Shown here: positions 19,908 to 32,865 of the stretch, in pieces
Layout: each line of letters opens with the position of its first letter
How positions within the stretch are numbered: position 1 is the first letter of the stretch
Assembly (NCBI GenBank): GCA_029218425.1
Contig: JAQXRH010000072.1
Span: forward strand, 43,294 to 107,293
Length of the DNA stretch: 64,000 nt
Reading direction: 5' to 3'
Source: Bacteroidales bacterium
GTDB lineage: Bacteria; Bacteroidota; Bacteroidia; Bacteroidales; Muribaculaceae
Program-made: the position numbers and the translations under genes
Notes under the pieces: model-generated
What the model was told of the DNA's origin: nothing
The model's input: only the letters and a program-made list of their open reading frames with translations
The model's database searches: none

Positions 19908-20014
19908 ATTTGTAAGTTGTTAAAAGAAACTCCCTGCATCGCAATGCAAGGAGTTCCTTTAATAGTTATCGTTGATTGTGGGGTGTCGTTATTCTACGAC
20001 TGCACAATTTCAGA

Positions 20015-21007
20015 TTAGTCCTGGTTGAGGTTTACGCGTTTGAATGCAGTGGCTACGAGGCCTTTAGCTACGCTTTCGAGATACTGGCCGATGGTCAGCT
20101 TGGCATCGTTGATAAATTCCTGTTCCATCAAGCATGATTCTTTGCAGAATTTGTTGACACGTCCGTTGGCAATGTTTTCGATCATTGCGGCGGGGAGGTT
20201 GGCACGTTTCTGCTCTGATACTTCAGCCATGATGGCGCGGCCTTTGGCTGCTTCCTCTTCGCTGATCCAACCTTTAGCCATGTTTGACTCGATGTGGTCT
20301 TCAGAGTCGAAGTGGTTGGGGTTGAGGCCTGCTTTCTTGAGGGCTGCTTCTACGGCTTTGCGTACTTGCTCGTCCTTGGTCTTTTCGATGGCGATTGCCT
20401 TCTCCGACTCAAGAACAGATGCGGGCACGCTTGCGCGGTCAACAGCGAGGGGGTTCATCGATGCTACCTGCATTGCTACGTTGCGTCCTGCCTGGTAGTC
20501 AACGTTTTCCAAGTTGAAGCCTACGATAGTGGCGAGCTTGTTGCCGAAGTGGGTATAGGAAGTGGTGGAGGGGGCCTCGATTACTTCGTAAGCCGAGATT
20601 TCGGTCTTTTCGCCAGTCTTGCCAGTCTCCTCTACTACGAGGTCGGCAACGGTGCGGCCATCTATTTCGAGAGCCTTGAGCGCGTCGAGGTTGGCAACGC
20701 GGTTGGCGATAGCGGCGTCAAGTATCTTGTTGGTGAGCTCTACGAAACCGGCGTTTTTAGCCACGAAGTCGGTCTCACAGTTGAGTGCGAGCACTGCTGC
20801 GAATCCGCCATCGTTCTTTGCTATAACGCAACCTTCAGCGGCCTGACGGTCTTCGCGTTTTGCAGCCACAGCTTGTCCTTTCTTGCGGAGGATTTCTACT
20901 GCTGCTTCGATGTCGCCATTGGTCTCGGCGAGGGCTTTTTTGCAATCCATCAAGCCGGCGCTTGTCAATGCGCGGAGCTTGGTGATTTCAGCCATTGTTA
21001 CTGCCAT
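20015..21007 (-). CDS. tsf: Translation elongation factor Ts (ORF track start at 21070 is probably over-extended)
   Basis: MAVTMAEITKLRALTSAGLMDCKKALAETNGDIEAAVEILRKKG; paired with rpsB. Confidence 0.95.
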   Translation of the reverse strand: MAVTMAEITKLRALTSAGLMDCKKALAETNGDIEAAVEILRKKGQAVAAKREDRQAAEGCVIAKNDGGFAAVLALNCETDFVAKNAGFVELTNKILDAAIANRVANLDALKALEIDGRTVADLVVEETGKTGEKTEISAYEVIEAPSTTSYTHFGNKLATIVGFNLENVDYQAGRNVAMQVASMNPLAVDRASVPASVLESEKAIAIEKTKDEQVRKAVEAALKKAGLNPNHFDSEDHIESNMAKGWISEEEAAKGRAIMAEVSEQKRANLPAAMIENIANGRVNKFCKESCLMEQEFINDAKLTIGQYLESVAKGLVATAFKRVNLNQD

Positions 21008-21118
21008 ATTATCTGATATTATATGTGTTGGATTTTTATTATTTGTTGTTTTAAAAATATAGACCGACATTCATGCGTGTGAGTGCCGGTCTATTAGATG
21101 AATATACCGGTTACGATA

Positions 21119-21952
21119 TTATTCTTCTGTGGCTTCGGGTGCTTCCTCAGCGGCTTCGGTAGCTTCGGTAGCCTCGGCTGCTTCTGCTACTTCTTCCTTG
21201 CGAACGCGACGACGTTCGCGCTTGGGGGCGCCTTCTGCTTCAGCGGCTGCGTTGTCGGCCTTCTCGGCTTTGTGCTCCTGCAAGCCTTCGTTGATTGCTG
21301 CGCACACGTTGGTGAGGATCAAGTCGATTGACTTGCTTGCGTCATCGTTGGCGGGAATTACGAAGTCGATGTCGGAGGGGTCGGAGTTGGTGTCGACGAT
21401 TGCGAATACGGGGATACCGAGACGCACTGCCTCTGCTACTGCGATGTGCTCTTTCATTACGTCAACTACGAAGAGAGCCGAGGGGAGACGGTTCAAGTCG
21501 GCGATTGAGCCGAGTGTCTTCTCCAATTTGGCGCGCTGACGTGAGATTTGGAGCTTCTCGCGCTTTGAAAGGTTGTCAAATGTGCCGTCTTTCGACATTT
21601 TGTCGATAGCCGCCATCTTTTTGACTGCTTTGCGGATTGTGGGGAAGTTGGTGAGCATACCACCCGGCCAGCGCTCGATGACGTAGGGCATTCCTACCGA
21701 CTGAGCCTTCTCTGCAATCACTTGTTTGGCCTGTTTTTTGGTAGCTACGAAGAGTATCTTCTTGCCACCTTTTGCTATACTCTTAAGTGCTGCGGCTGCC
21801 TCGTCGAGTTTTGCTGCAGTCTTGTAGAGGTCTATGATGTGGATACCGTTGCGCTCCATGAAGATGTAGGGCGCCATTGCAGGATTCCATTTACGTTTGA
21901 GGTGACCGAAATGGCAACCTGCTTCTAATAGTTGTTCAAATGTTGCTGACAT
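21119..21952 (-). CDS. rpsB: 30S ribosomal protein S2 with Ala/Glu-rich C-terminal tail
   Basis: TFEQLLEAGCHFGHLKRKWNPAMAPYIFMERNGIHIIDLYKT. Confidence 0.96.
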   Translation of the reverse strand: MSATFEQLLEAGCHFGHLKRKWNPAMAPYIFMERNGIHIIDLYKTAAKLDEAAAALKSIAKGGKKILFVATKKQAKQVIAEKAQSVGMPYVIERWPGGMLTNFPTIRKAVKKMAAIDKMSKDGTFDNLSKREKLQISRQRAKLEKTLGSIADLNRLPSALFVVDVMKEHIAVAEAVRLGIPVFAIVDTNSDPSDIDFVIPANDDASKSIDLILTNVCAAINEGLQEHKAEKADNAAAEAEGAPKRERRRVRKEEVAEAAEATEATEAAEEAPEATEE

Positions 21953-22123
21953 TTTCTTTTTGTATTTGTTTACGTTCTGTGAAATTTAACTACCTGGTAG
22001 GGAACGTGTCCATCCTGGAAGTTTAGATACTAAACAGTTTGGAGAGCGAGAGTGGTTTGATTTTTTTACGCTACGGACCGATAATAAGCTATCATGCCCG
22101 TTGGCTTCCTATCGCGACTACGA

Positions 22124-22510
22124 TTAACGTTTTGAGAACTGGAAGCGTTTGCGTGCTTTGGGCTGACCGGGTTTCTTACGCTCAACCGAACGCGGGTCGC
22201 GAGTCATGAAGCCTTCTTTGCGGAGGGCTGACTTGTCCTCGGGATTGATTTTCACGAGGGCGCGTGCGATTGCAAGACGAAGAGCTTCGGCTTGTCCTTT
22301 GTAACCACCGCCATCAAGATTTACCTTGATGTCATATTTCTCGGCTACATCAAGCAAGGTCAGGGGCTGACGAACGATGTATTGAAGAATTGACGAGGGG
22401 AAATAAACCTCAATGGGGCGCTTGTTGATTGTGATGACGCCGTTGCCTTCCGAAAGGATTACGCGCGCGATGGCGGCTTTACGACGGCCTACTGAATTAA
22501 CTGTTTCCAT
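22124..22510 (-). CDS. rpsI: 30S ribosomal protein S9
   Basis: [21 protein letters not shown] ... [29 protein letters not shown]-type C-terminus. Confidence 0.96.
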   Translation of the reverse strand: [128 protein letters not shown]

Positions 22511-22519
22511 ACTTTGAGA

Positions 22520-22999
22520 TTATTTCAATTTGTTGATGTCGATGACTTTGGGGTTTTGTGCTTCGTGGGGATGTGTCGGCCCATTGTATACGTGCATGTT
22601 TTCGATGATGCGACGGCCGATACGGTTCTTGGGAAGCATACCTTTCATTACATGGATGAAAAGGGGATGCATGCCCGGCTTGATGTGCTTGTTGAATGAT
22701 TTCTTCATGAGCACTTCGGGGGTCGAAACACGCTGTCCACCAGGATATCCAGTGTAGCTGAGGTATTCGCGGTCGGTCCACTTTGCGCCGGTAAGTTTTA
22801 CTTTGTCGGCGTTGATGATGATTACATTGTCGCCACATTCTACAAACGGAGTGTAGCAAGCTTTGTACTTGCCACGCAACAATTTGGCGACTTTCGCACA
22901 AAGACGGCCGAGTACTTGGTCGGTGGCATCTACCACTACCCATTCCTTTTCGACGCTCTGCGCGTTTGGCATTGAGGTTTTGTAACTTAAAGTATCCAC
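22520..22999 (-). CDS. rplM: 50S ribosomal protein L13
   Basis: EWVVVDATDQVLGRLCAKVAKLLRGK ... GMLPKNRIGRRIIENMHVYNGPTHPHEAQNP. Confidence 0.96.
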   Translation of the reverse strand: MDTLSYKTSMPNAQSVEKEWVVVDATDQVLGRLCAKVAKLLRGKYKACYTPFVECGDNVIIINADKVKLTGAKWTDREYLSYTGYPGGQRVSTPEVLMKKSFNKHIKPGMHPLFIHVMKGMLPKNRIGRRIIENMHVYNGPTHPHEAQNPKVIDINKLK

Positions 23000-23111
23000 T
23001 CTTTAAATGTTTAAAAATTAATTAATTACACATAGCCCATTATCGCGTTGCGCCCGGCCAAAGACGCTCCCCGACATGTGGCTTCCTGATTTTTTGGATA
23101 TAATCGGACTG

Positions 23112-23142
23112 CAAAGGTAGTGATTTTCTTTTAATTATCCAA
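23112..23142 (-). promoter_or_regulatory. Promoter of the rplM-rpsI operon (TACCTTTG -7, 20-nt spacer, TTG -33)
   Basis: Reverse strand TTG-GATAATTAAAAGAAAATCAC-TACCTTTGC. Confidence 0.6.
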
Positions 23143-23363
23143 TAGTTGGCGCCTATATTTTTTGCCTATTTTGCGATGTGCACGATGCTGCGATGCTTGC
23201 ATCGCTTGCATCGCGATTCTCTTATTCTCTTATTCTCTTATTCTGCTTATATTGCTGATAGTCGCTCGTTGCGCTGATATTGGCCAGGGCCAACGTGATA
23301 TCTACGAAGAAGATGGAACGCTGGCTTAACATTCCGTTGGTGTAGTTGGCCGTCGCGTCGGCT

Positions 23364-23417
23364 TATCGCTGGTATGTGTCATATAAGTTGGCCTATCGCT
23401 GGTATGTGTCATATAAT
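23364..23417. repeat. Direct repeat TATCGCTGGTATGTGTCATATAA, 2 copies, 30-bp period
   Basis: Copies begin at 23364 and 23394. Confidence 0.85.
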
Positions 23418-23420
23418 AAG

Positions 23421-23452
23421 AAAAAGGGGCGCACATGCCGTGCGCCTCTTTT
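23421..23452. terminator. Hairpin GGCGCAC/GTGCGCC with flanking A/T tracts
   Basis: AAAAAGGGGCGCAC-ATGCC-GTGCGCCTCTTTT. Confidence 0.55.
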
Positions 23453-23517
23453 GGTTGTATCTGTGATTAGTAGATGTGGTAGCCATGCTACCCCTATGCA
23501 ATCTGCAAGATTCGGGG

Positions 23518-25269
23518 TTAGCGGATGACTTTCTTGTAAGTGCGAGAGCCTTGGCGCACGATGTAGAGGCCGTGGCTGGGATTGGCTACGCGCACGCCGT
23601 CTATGCTATAGTATTCGGCGGGAGATTCTGTGTCGGCCGGGATTTCGATTACAGAGTCCGATATTTTGCCTCCGATGCGGGCGTGTCGGCTGGTGAAGAT
23701 GTCGGTATCTTCCTTTTCGGCGCTTGTCGAGGGGTCTTTGGAGTAAGCCGTTGATGCGTTGTCAAACACGGTGGGGTCGTAGGGGGTTGACCCGATTGCG
23801 CCCTGTCCGTAGGTGTCGATTACCATCACGCCGATGCCGTTCTCCTTGATATGCTGTTCGGTGATGCCGAGTTTCGACAACGGGAATTTCCATTCGTAGA
23901 ACGAATGTTTTTCGCGGGCCACTTCGTCGATGAGGTCTACGAACCCGTCGTTGGTGAGCAGCTCTTCGGGGTCATAGCTGAATTCCCCTTGTCCCCATAT
24001 ATGGTCGATGCTGGGTAGGAGCCCGTCGGCAACGCCGTAGTAGGGCTCGCTGCCTAATTTCACGCAGGTGGCGGGATCCTCGTAGTTCACGGTGCCGTTG
24101 GCTCCCGGGAAGAAAAGCGCGGGGGTGCCCACCATAGGCTTGGTATTACCGAGCCATATGCAGTCGGTGCCGTTGCGCATCACGTTGTATTTCCCGTCGG
24201 CGTCCCATATCGTGTTGCCGTTGTCAAGAAGGCCTTCGAATTCTTTGTCGGCGAACAGGTCGAAGGCGATCATGATACGGCCGTCCATCATCCAGGGACG
24301 GTGGCGGTCGTTGTCCGACTTCCCGTCGCCCGCAGCATCCCACACTTCATATACGTATTGTACGCCGAGATAGAGATTATCGGCATCGTAGGCGGCATAG
24401 ATGGCATAGGAGTCAATCACGGGATACTCATGTTTGCCTTTGAACGCCGATGCGATGTCGCGGGCCACTCCCTGGCATATGAGGTCGTCGTCGGTCCAGT
24501 TCGACAGCGCATTGTCGGCGCGACATTGGTAGTTGGTGTTGGGGTGTTTTGTGAATTTGGTGTTCACGGTGCGGTTGCTGCCGTTCTTGCCGTCGGGGTT
24601 GACACGGTAGTAATCGGTGGTGAGCGTGCCGTCAACCATGGGAATGACTTCGCGCTTGGTGTAGATGAATGTCTGAGCCTTCTCGACACCTTCGTTGGTT
24701 ACGGTAAGCGTGCGCAGCTCTGTCGTCTCGGTAAAGGTAAGTGGTGATGTGTACACTGCTGATGCTATGGTCGGCGTTGTGCCGTCGGTGGTGTAGTGGA
24801 TGTCGACGACAGGATTGACCGTCAGTGTCACTGTGATTTCGTCGGAGAAGCGGGTCCCGGTTCGTGGCGATGCTATGACGGTGGCAGTCGTAGGTGCGGG
24901 CGCTCCGCTGTATTCCCCCTCGTCGCTTATTTTGCCTTTCTTGCCGCCTGCTCCTTTATAGATATGGCCTACTTTGGGCGCACCGCTGTAGTCGGCGGTC
25001 TGGTAGCTGTCGCCTGCAAGGGTGGCGTGTTTAAAGAGGAACCCATCAATCCCCGCTGGACTCGTGGAGAATGTGTATGCCCAAATATCGCCTTCGACAT
25101 GGTCGATTTCAACTCCCGGCCAAGTGGTCGAGATATCTCCCCAATAGTGGATGCCGACGCTTTCCCATTGCGTAGCCGAGTTGTCGTAATAGATTGTGTA
25201 ACTCGCGGCTACAGCTGACATTGCCGGCAGTAAAAGTGCCAGTAGTGCATTAAGTAATCTTGATTTCAT
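23518..25269 (-). CDS. Secreted protein with starch-binding-like N-terminus, chitobiase-C-like repeat, CBM9-like domain and C-terminal sorting-like tail
   Basis: SYTIYYDNSATQWESVGIHYWGDISTTWPGVEI; VDIHYTTDGTTPTIASAVYTSPLTF; YYSIDGVRVANPSHGLYIVRQGSRTYKKVIR. Confidence 0.7.
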   Translation of the reverse strand: MKSRLLNALLALLLPAMSAVAASYTIYYDNSATQWESVGIHYWGDISTTWPGVEIDHVEGDIWAYTFSTSPAGIDGFLFKHATLAGDSYQTADYSGAPKVGHIYKGAGGKKGKISDEGEYSGAPAPTTATVIASPRTGTRFSDEITVTLTVNPVVDIHYTTDGTTPTIASAVYTSPLTFTETTELRTLTVTNEGVEKAQTFIYTKREVIPMVDGTLTTDYYRVNPDGKNGSNRTVNTKFTKHPNTNYQCRADNALSNWTDDDLICQGVARDIASAFKGKHEYPVIDSYAIYAAYDADNLYLGVQYVYEVWDAAGDGKSDNDRHRPWMMDGRIMIAFDLFADKEFEGLLDNGNTIWDADGKYNVMRNGTDCIWLGNTKPMVGTPALFFPGANGTVNYEDPATCVKLGSEPYYGVADGLLPSIDHIWGQGEFSYDPEELLTNDGFVDLIDEVAREKHSFYEWKFPLSKLGITEQHIKENGIGVMVIDTYGQGAIGSTPYDPTVFDNASTAYSKDPSTSAEKEDTDIFTSRHARIGGKISDSVIEIPADTESPAEYYSIDGVRVANPSHGLYIVRQGSRTYKKVIR

Positions 25270-25489
25270 GGATGTGTAAATGTTTGAAATAGTGAACTAT
25301 GAATATGTAAGTATATGTTGCTTTCATGGAAATGATGCGCAAAGTTATAAATTTATTTGGAAATATGAAATCATCAGCTTTCAGGCTTTTTTCTGTGTGG
25401 TTTAACTTTTTGACGCATTGCAATGAGTGGCGAGTGGTTACTTCGCAGTCGAGAGGAGATTGATATTTTGAAGTGACCCCAAAAGTTTT

Positions 25490-28588
<3,099 letters not shown>

Positions 28589-28616
28589 TTATAATAAGGT
28601 ATGTGGCGCCGTCGGC

Positions 28617-29171
28617 TTATTCTATCGCGGTCATGTGGTATCCCAGGCGTTTGAGCCAAATTGCTGCGCCGAAGTAATAGAGCTGGTGCAGGCAGCGTAC
28701 GTAGGCATTGAAAGCGTCGGGCGTGCCGGGCTCAAAGCCTTCGTGAATCAGCGCATTATGCACCATTTCGGCCACGTTGCCTACGAGGTCGGATATCTCG
28801 CTGGCTACTTGCTCGTCGACTTTGAGAAAGTCGGTGCATATATATTCGTCCATGTTGTCATAGCCGCGGCCTTTGACAAGGATGGCGTAAAGGTCGTTGA
28901 ACTGCGAATACATCGCCCAGTCCTCGTCCCACATCTGCGCCACCGCCATGCCAATGAACATCATCCAGCCGAGCGATGCCGTAGGGTAGTGCTGAAACTC
29001 GCGAACGCCGTCGGGAAGGTAAGCCATGCATATCTTTTCCCAACGCTCCTCTATGTCGGGGGCTTCGGGCAGCCGGTTGTCGATAGCATCGCGGCGCAAC
29101 AGGTAGTTGGCGATGCAGGAGTGGACGTTGCTTTCAAATTTTTCCAGGTGAATAGAATCCATAATGTGCAA
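28617..29171 (-). CDS. Conserved hypothetical protein
   Basis: Good length and codon pattern; immediately downstream of the IMPase gene on the same strand. Confidence 0.65.
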   Translation of the reverse strand: MHIMDSIHLEKFESNVHSCIANYLLRRDAIDNRLPEAPDIEERWEKICMAYLPDGVREFQHYPTASLGWMMFIGMAVAQMWDEDWAMYSQFNDLYAILVKGRGYDNMDEYICTDFLKVDEQVASEISDLVGNVAEMVHNALIHEGFEPGTPDAFNAYVRCLHQLYYFGAAIWLKRLGYHMTAIE

Positions 29172-29954
29172 TTATTGTTTTGCGGCCGGGTTATGGCTGT
29201 TGATGATGCCGGCGAGGCGTTGTAGGTTGGCTTGGTTGTTGGCGGCAATCACCCCGCTCCCTGCCATGGGGTTGAGCGGCTTGCCATAGATGTCGCAAAG
29301 CATGCCCCCGGCTTCTTCCACTATCAGTGACGCGGCGGCAAAATCCCATGCGCCGAGCCGGTATTCAAAGTACATGTCAAAGCGGCCCATTGCCATATAG
29401 CAAAGCTCGGGTGCTGCGGCCCCCAACCTGCGTATGTCGTTGCATTGCATGAACACGTCGCATATCGCTTTGCTGCACCACTCAGCTTGGTCCTTGTAGT
29501 AGACGGGAAAGGCGGTGCACATGATGGCATCGTCAAACGGCCGCTCGGATACGTGGATACGCTGCCCGTTGCGCCATGCACCCTTGCCACGCCATGCGCT
29601 GAACATCTCATCGGTGCGTGGCAGATACACCACGCTCATCTCCATGGCGCCGTCGTGGCACAACCCTACGCATATAGCGCACTGGTCAACGCCGCGTGCA
29701 TAGTTGGCGGTGCCGTCGATGGGGTCGATTATCCACACCCATTCGTGGCCTACGTCGGCGATATCCCCCTCCTCGCATATGAACCCGCTGCCGGGAAGCA
29801 GCTCCGATAGCTGTTGGCGCAAATATTCTTGCACTGCCAAGTCGGCGGTGGTGACAATGTTCTCATTGCCTCCCTTCTGCATGATGCCTATATTGTCGGG
29901 AGAGGCCATCAACGGCGATGCTGCCCTTACTATTGCTATGATTTTGTCAATCAT
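29172..29954 (-). CDS. Inositol monophosphatase family protein
   Basis: ICEEGDIADVGHEWVWIIDPIDGTANYARGVDQCAICVGL and LGAWDFAAASLIVEEAGG. Confidence 0.92.
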   Translation of the reverse strand: MIDKIIAIVRAASPLMASPDNIGIMQKGGNENIVTTADLAVQEYLRQQLSELLPGSGFICEEGDIADVGHEWVWIIDPIDGTANYARGVDQCAICVGLCHDGAMEMSVVYLPRTDEMFSAWRGKGAWRNGQRIHVSERPFDDAIMCTAFPVYYKDQAEWCSKAICDVFMQCNDIRRLGAAAPELCYMAMGRFDMYFEYRLGAWDFAAASLIVEEAGGMLCDIYGKPLNPMAGSGVIAANNQANLQRLAGIINSHNPAAKQ

Positions 29955-30045
29955 CGATGCCTATTTTTATCTCTACAAAGGTAGGTATAATATTCCATTT
30001 TTCCAATTCACGAATTTTCTGTATCTTTGTCACAAATTATTGATA

Positions 30046-30930
30046 ATGGAAAATACGGAAAGCAGTATAGAAAACAAGGAACCGATAAAACGTGTGGTCC
30101 TTGATATGGACGATGTCAAAAAGGCATCCCCATGGCTCGGTCGCCATCCCAAGTTGGTGCGCCGGTTGTTCAAATTCTTGTCGTTCGACAAAGTTAACGA
30201 TTTGCATGAGCATAATATCGACAATCCCGGAGGCGGACCCGGCTTCGTGCGCGGCATGCTCGACGAGCTTGATATTAAGCTGAAAATCGACAACGAGCAG
30301 GTGCTCGACAATCTGCCCGAAGGAGCTTTCGTCACGGTCAGCAACCACCATTTCGGCGCCTTAGATGGCATCATCCTGATTGATTTGGTAGCTTCTCGCC
30401 GCCCGAAATACAAGGTGATGGTCAACATGGTGCTCAATCACATATCGGGAATGCGCCCCAACTTCATTGCCGTCGACGCCATGGCCTCCGACGACCCCAA
30501 GAAGAAGGCTGTGTCGATGAAGGGTATCAAAGATGCTATACGCCAAGTCAGAGATGGCGAGCCGGTGGGCTTCTTCCCCGCAGGTGCCGTGGCTAAGGTC
30601 AACTGGCGATTGCGATTGACCGACCGCGAATGGCAGCCCAATATCATCCGCCTGATACAGCAACTTAAAGTGCCCGTAGTGCCCATATTCTTCCACGGCA
30701 GCCAAAGCTGGTGGTTCAACTTCCTTGGCGTCGTGGCTTGGCAATTGCGCACGTTGCGCCATCCGGCCGAAGTGTTCCGCAAACGCCACAAGACGTTCCA
30801 TATCACCGTCGGCAACCCCATCTCGGTTGAGGAGCAACTCAAGCATTGCGGTTCGCAGAAAGAATTTGGCGACTTCTTGCGCAACGAGACCTATCGGCTG
30901 CGCGAAGTAGGGCGGAAGGCTTCGCGATAG
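30046..30930 (+). CDS. Lysophospholipid acyltransferase family protein (ORF track start at 29704 over-extended)
   Basis: Starts MENTESSIENKEPIKRVV after a TATCTTTG promoter; VSNHHFGALDGIIL (HX4D) and GEPVGFFPAGAVAK. Confidence 0.82.
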   Translation: MENTESSIENKEPIKRVVLDMDDVKKASPWLGRHPKLVRRLFKFLSFDKVNDLHEHNIDNPGGGPGFVRGMLDELDIKLKIDNEQVLDNLPEGAFVTVSNHHFGALDGIILIDLVASRRPKYKVMVNMVLNHISGMRPNFIAVDAMASDDPKKKAVSMKGIKDAIRQVRDGEPVGFFPAGAVAKVNWRLRLTDREWQPNIIRLIQQLKVPVVPIFFHGSQSWWFNFLGVVAWQLRTLRHPAEVFRKRHKTFHITVGNPISVEEQLKHCGSQKEFGDFLRNETYRLREVGRKASR

Positions 30931-31064
30931 CTCTTGCAACGATGGCTTTGCCAACGGACGCAATGGCTGGCTTGAAGCGTCGCAATGGCTTTGTCGGTGG
31001 CCGCAATGGCCTGTCGGCAGTCTTTTAAACATAGTAATAAACAAATAATATAGACGACATATAA

Positions 31065-32321
31065 ATGGCTAATGAATCGGAAATATCGCCGCAAGCGGTG
31101 GCAATGAAGCAACGTCTCGGCATCGTGGGCAATGCATCTGCTCTCAACAATGCCGTGGAGCGTGCTTTGCGTGTGGCTCCGATTGATTTGTCGGTATTGG
31201 TGACCGGCGAAAGTGGCACGGGTAAAGAATTTTTCCCGCAGATTATCCACCTCAACAGCGCCCGCAAGCATGGCAAATATATCGCCGTCAACTGCGGCGC
31301 TATCCCCGAGGGCACTATCGACTCCGAGCTTTTCGGCCACGAAAAAGGTGCCTTCACCGGCGCTGTGGCTTCAAGAAAAGGCTATTTTGAAGAAGCCAAC
31401 GGCGGCACTATTTTCCTCGACGAGGTAGCCGAACTGCCGCTTACCACTCAGGCACGACTGCTGCGTGTGCTCGAAAGCGGCGAATTTATCAAAGTAGGCT
31501 CCTCCGATGTTCAGAAAACCAATATTCGTATCGTTGCCGCCACCAATGTCGATATGTCACGGGCCGTGGCCGAAGGCAAATTCCGCGAAGATTTGTATTA
31601 TCGCCTATCCACTGTGCAGATTTCTGTCCCGGCTTTGCGCGACCGTGGCAATGACATCCTGCTTCTCACTCGAAAATTTGCCGCCGACTTCGCCGAGAGG
31701 TATCGCACGCCTCAGGTGTCGTTCGACGACGATGCCCGGCATGCCCTTGCCCACTACCGCTGGCCTGGTAATGTGCGTCAACTTAAGAATGTCATCGAGC
31801 AGATTGCCCTCTTTGAGGCCGGCCGAACGATATCGGCCTCCGACATCATGTCATATCTTCCCGAGGGCATGAACAGTTTTGTCCCCACAGTTGCGCCATC
31901 GGCTTCGATGCATTCCTACGAGCGCGAACGCGAGATGCTCTTCAACATGATTTTCAAACTCCAACACGAAATCGAAGAGCTGCGACAGCAGGTCCCTACA
32001 GTCAACACCTCGGCCGGAATGGCGCGTCTGTCGCTCACCGGCGATATGCCCGACATAGCACACAGCGCCCCTGTCACCTCCATGGTGAAATACGGCAACG
32101 CCTCCGACTCCCTTTTCGCTCGCAATGCCGACCGCGATGCACGGCGCGACGTGGTCGACGTCACAGCTACCGCCCCGGTCACCACTCTCGAAGAAACGGA
32201 GAAAGAGCTGATACGCAGGTCGCTCGAACGCAACCAAGGCCGCCGAAAGGTAGTTGCCGCCGAGCTCAATATCTCCGAACGCACACTCTACCGCAAGATT
32301 AAAGAATATGGACTCGAATAA
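31065..32321 (+). CDS. Sigma54-dependent Fis-type activator without receiver domain
   Basis: AAA+ with GESGTGKE, GAFTGA (HEKGAFTGAVASRKGYFEEANGGTIFLDEVAELPL) and C-terminal HTH ERNQGRRKVVAAELNISERTLYRKIKEYGL. Confidence 0.93.
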   Translation: MANESEISPQAVAMKQRLGIVGNASALNNAVERALRVAPIDLSVLVTGESGTGKEFFPQIIHLNSARKHGKYIAVNCGAIPEGTIDSELFGHEKGAFTGAVASRKGYFEEANGGTIFLDEVAELPLTTQARLLRVLESGEFIKVGSSDVQKTNIRIVAATNVDMSRAVAEGKFREDLYYRLSTVQISVPALRDRGNDILLLTRKFAADFAERYRTPQVSFDDDARHALAHYRWPGNVRQLKNVIEQIALFEAGRTISASDIMSYLPEGMNSFVPTVAPSASMHSYEREREMLFNMIFKLQHEIEELRQQVPTVNTSAGMARLSLTGDMPDIAHSAPVTSMVKYGNASDSLFARNADRDARRDVVDVTATAPVTTLEETEKELIRRSLERNQGRRKVVAAELNISERTLYRKIKEYGLE

Positions 32322-32865
32322 TCACAATGCCGTTCATCGCATAAAACATATCTCAGCAAGAGCCATGACCCTTTCGCTAATCTTGCTGGCTTCGCTCTTT
32401 TGGCAAGGGTGCATGGTGAGCTATAAGTTTAATGGCGCCGCCATCGATTACAATGTCTACAAGACCATCTCGATTGGCCAGTTCCCCATACGAGCTGCCT
32501 TGGTGTATCCTCCGTTGCAGCAAACTTTTGAAAACGAATTGCTCGACTATGTGACACGTAACACCCGCCTGCGCACCACCGACGGCGCCGCCGATATTAC
32601 CATGGAGGGCGAAATCACCAACTATGCCCTCTCTCCTCAGGCTGTTACCGAGGACGCTTACGCTTCCAAAACGCGACTTACCATCACCGTGCGCGTAAAA
32701 TACTCCGACTCCAAAAACGAGAAAAACGACATCGACCAGTCTTTCTCGGCCTATCGCGACTTCGACGCCACCGAAATGCTCACCGATGTGCAGGACGAAC
32801 TTTGCGAACAGATATCCAAAGAACTCGTCGACCTCATTTTTAACGCCACCCTCGGCAACTGGTAA
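32308..32865 (+). CDS. lptE: LptE-like LPS-assembly lipoprotein (overlaps end of the activator)
   Basis: Lipobox LLASLFWQGCMVSYKFNGAAIDYNVYKTISIGQFPIRA; ORF track start (TTG 32254) is probably too early. Confidence 0.75.
   Translation: MDSNNHNAVHRIKHISARAMTLSLILLASLFWQGCMVSYKFNGAAIDYNVYKTISIGQFPIRAALVYPPLQQTFENELLDYVTRNTRLRTTDGAADITMEGEITNYALSPQAVTEDAYASKTRLTITVRVKYSDSKNEKNDIDQSFSAYRDFDATEMLTDVQDELCEQISKELVDLIFNATLGNW

Noticed and set aside
20294-21016. 240-aa + strand ORF antisense to tsf
   Set aside because: Antisense to a certain gene; Cys/Val/Gly-rich composition typical of shadow frames.
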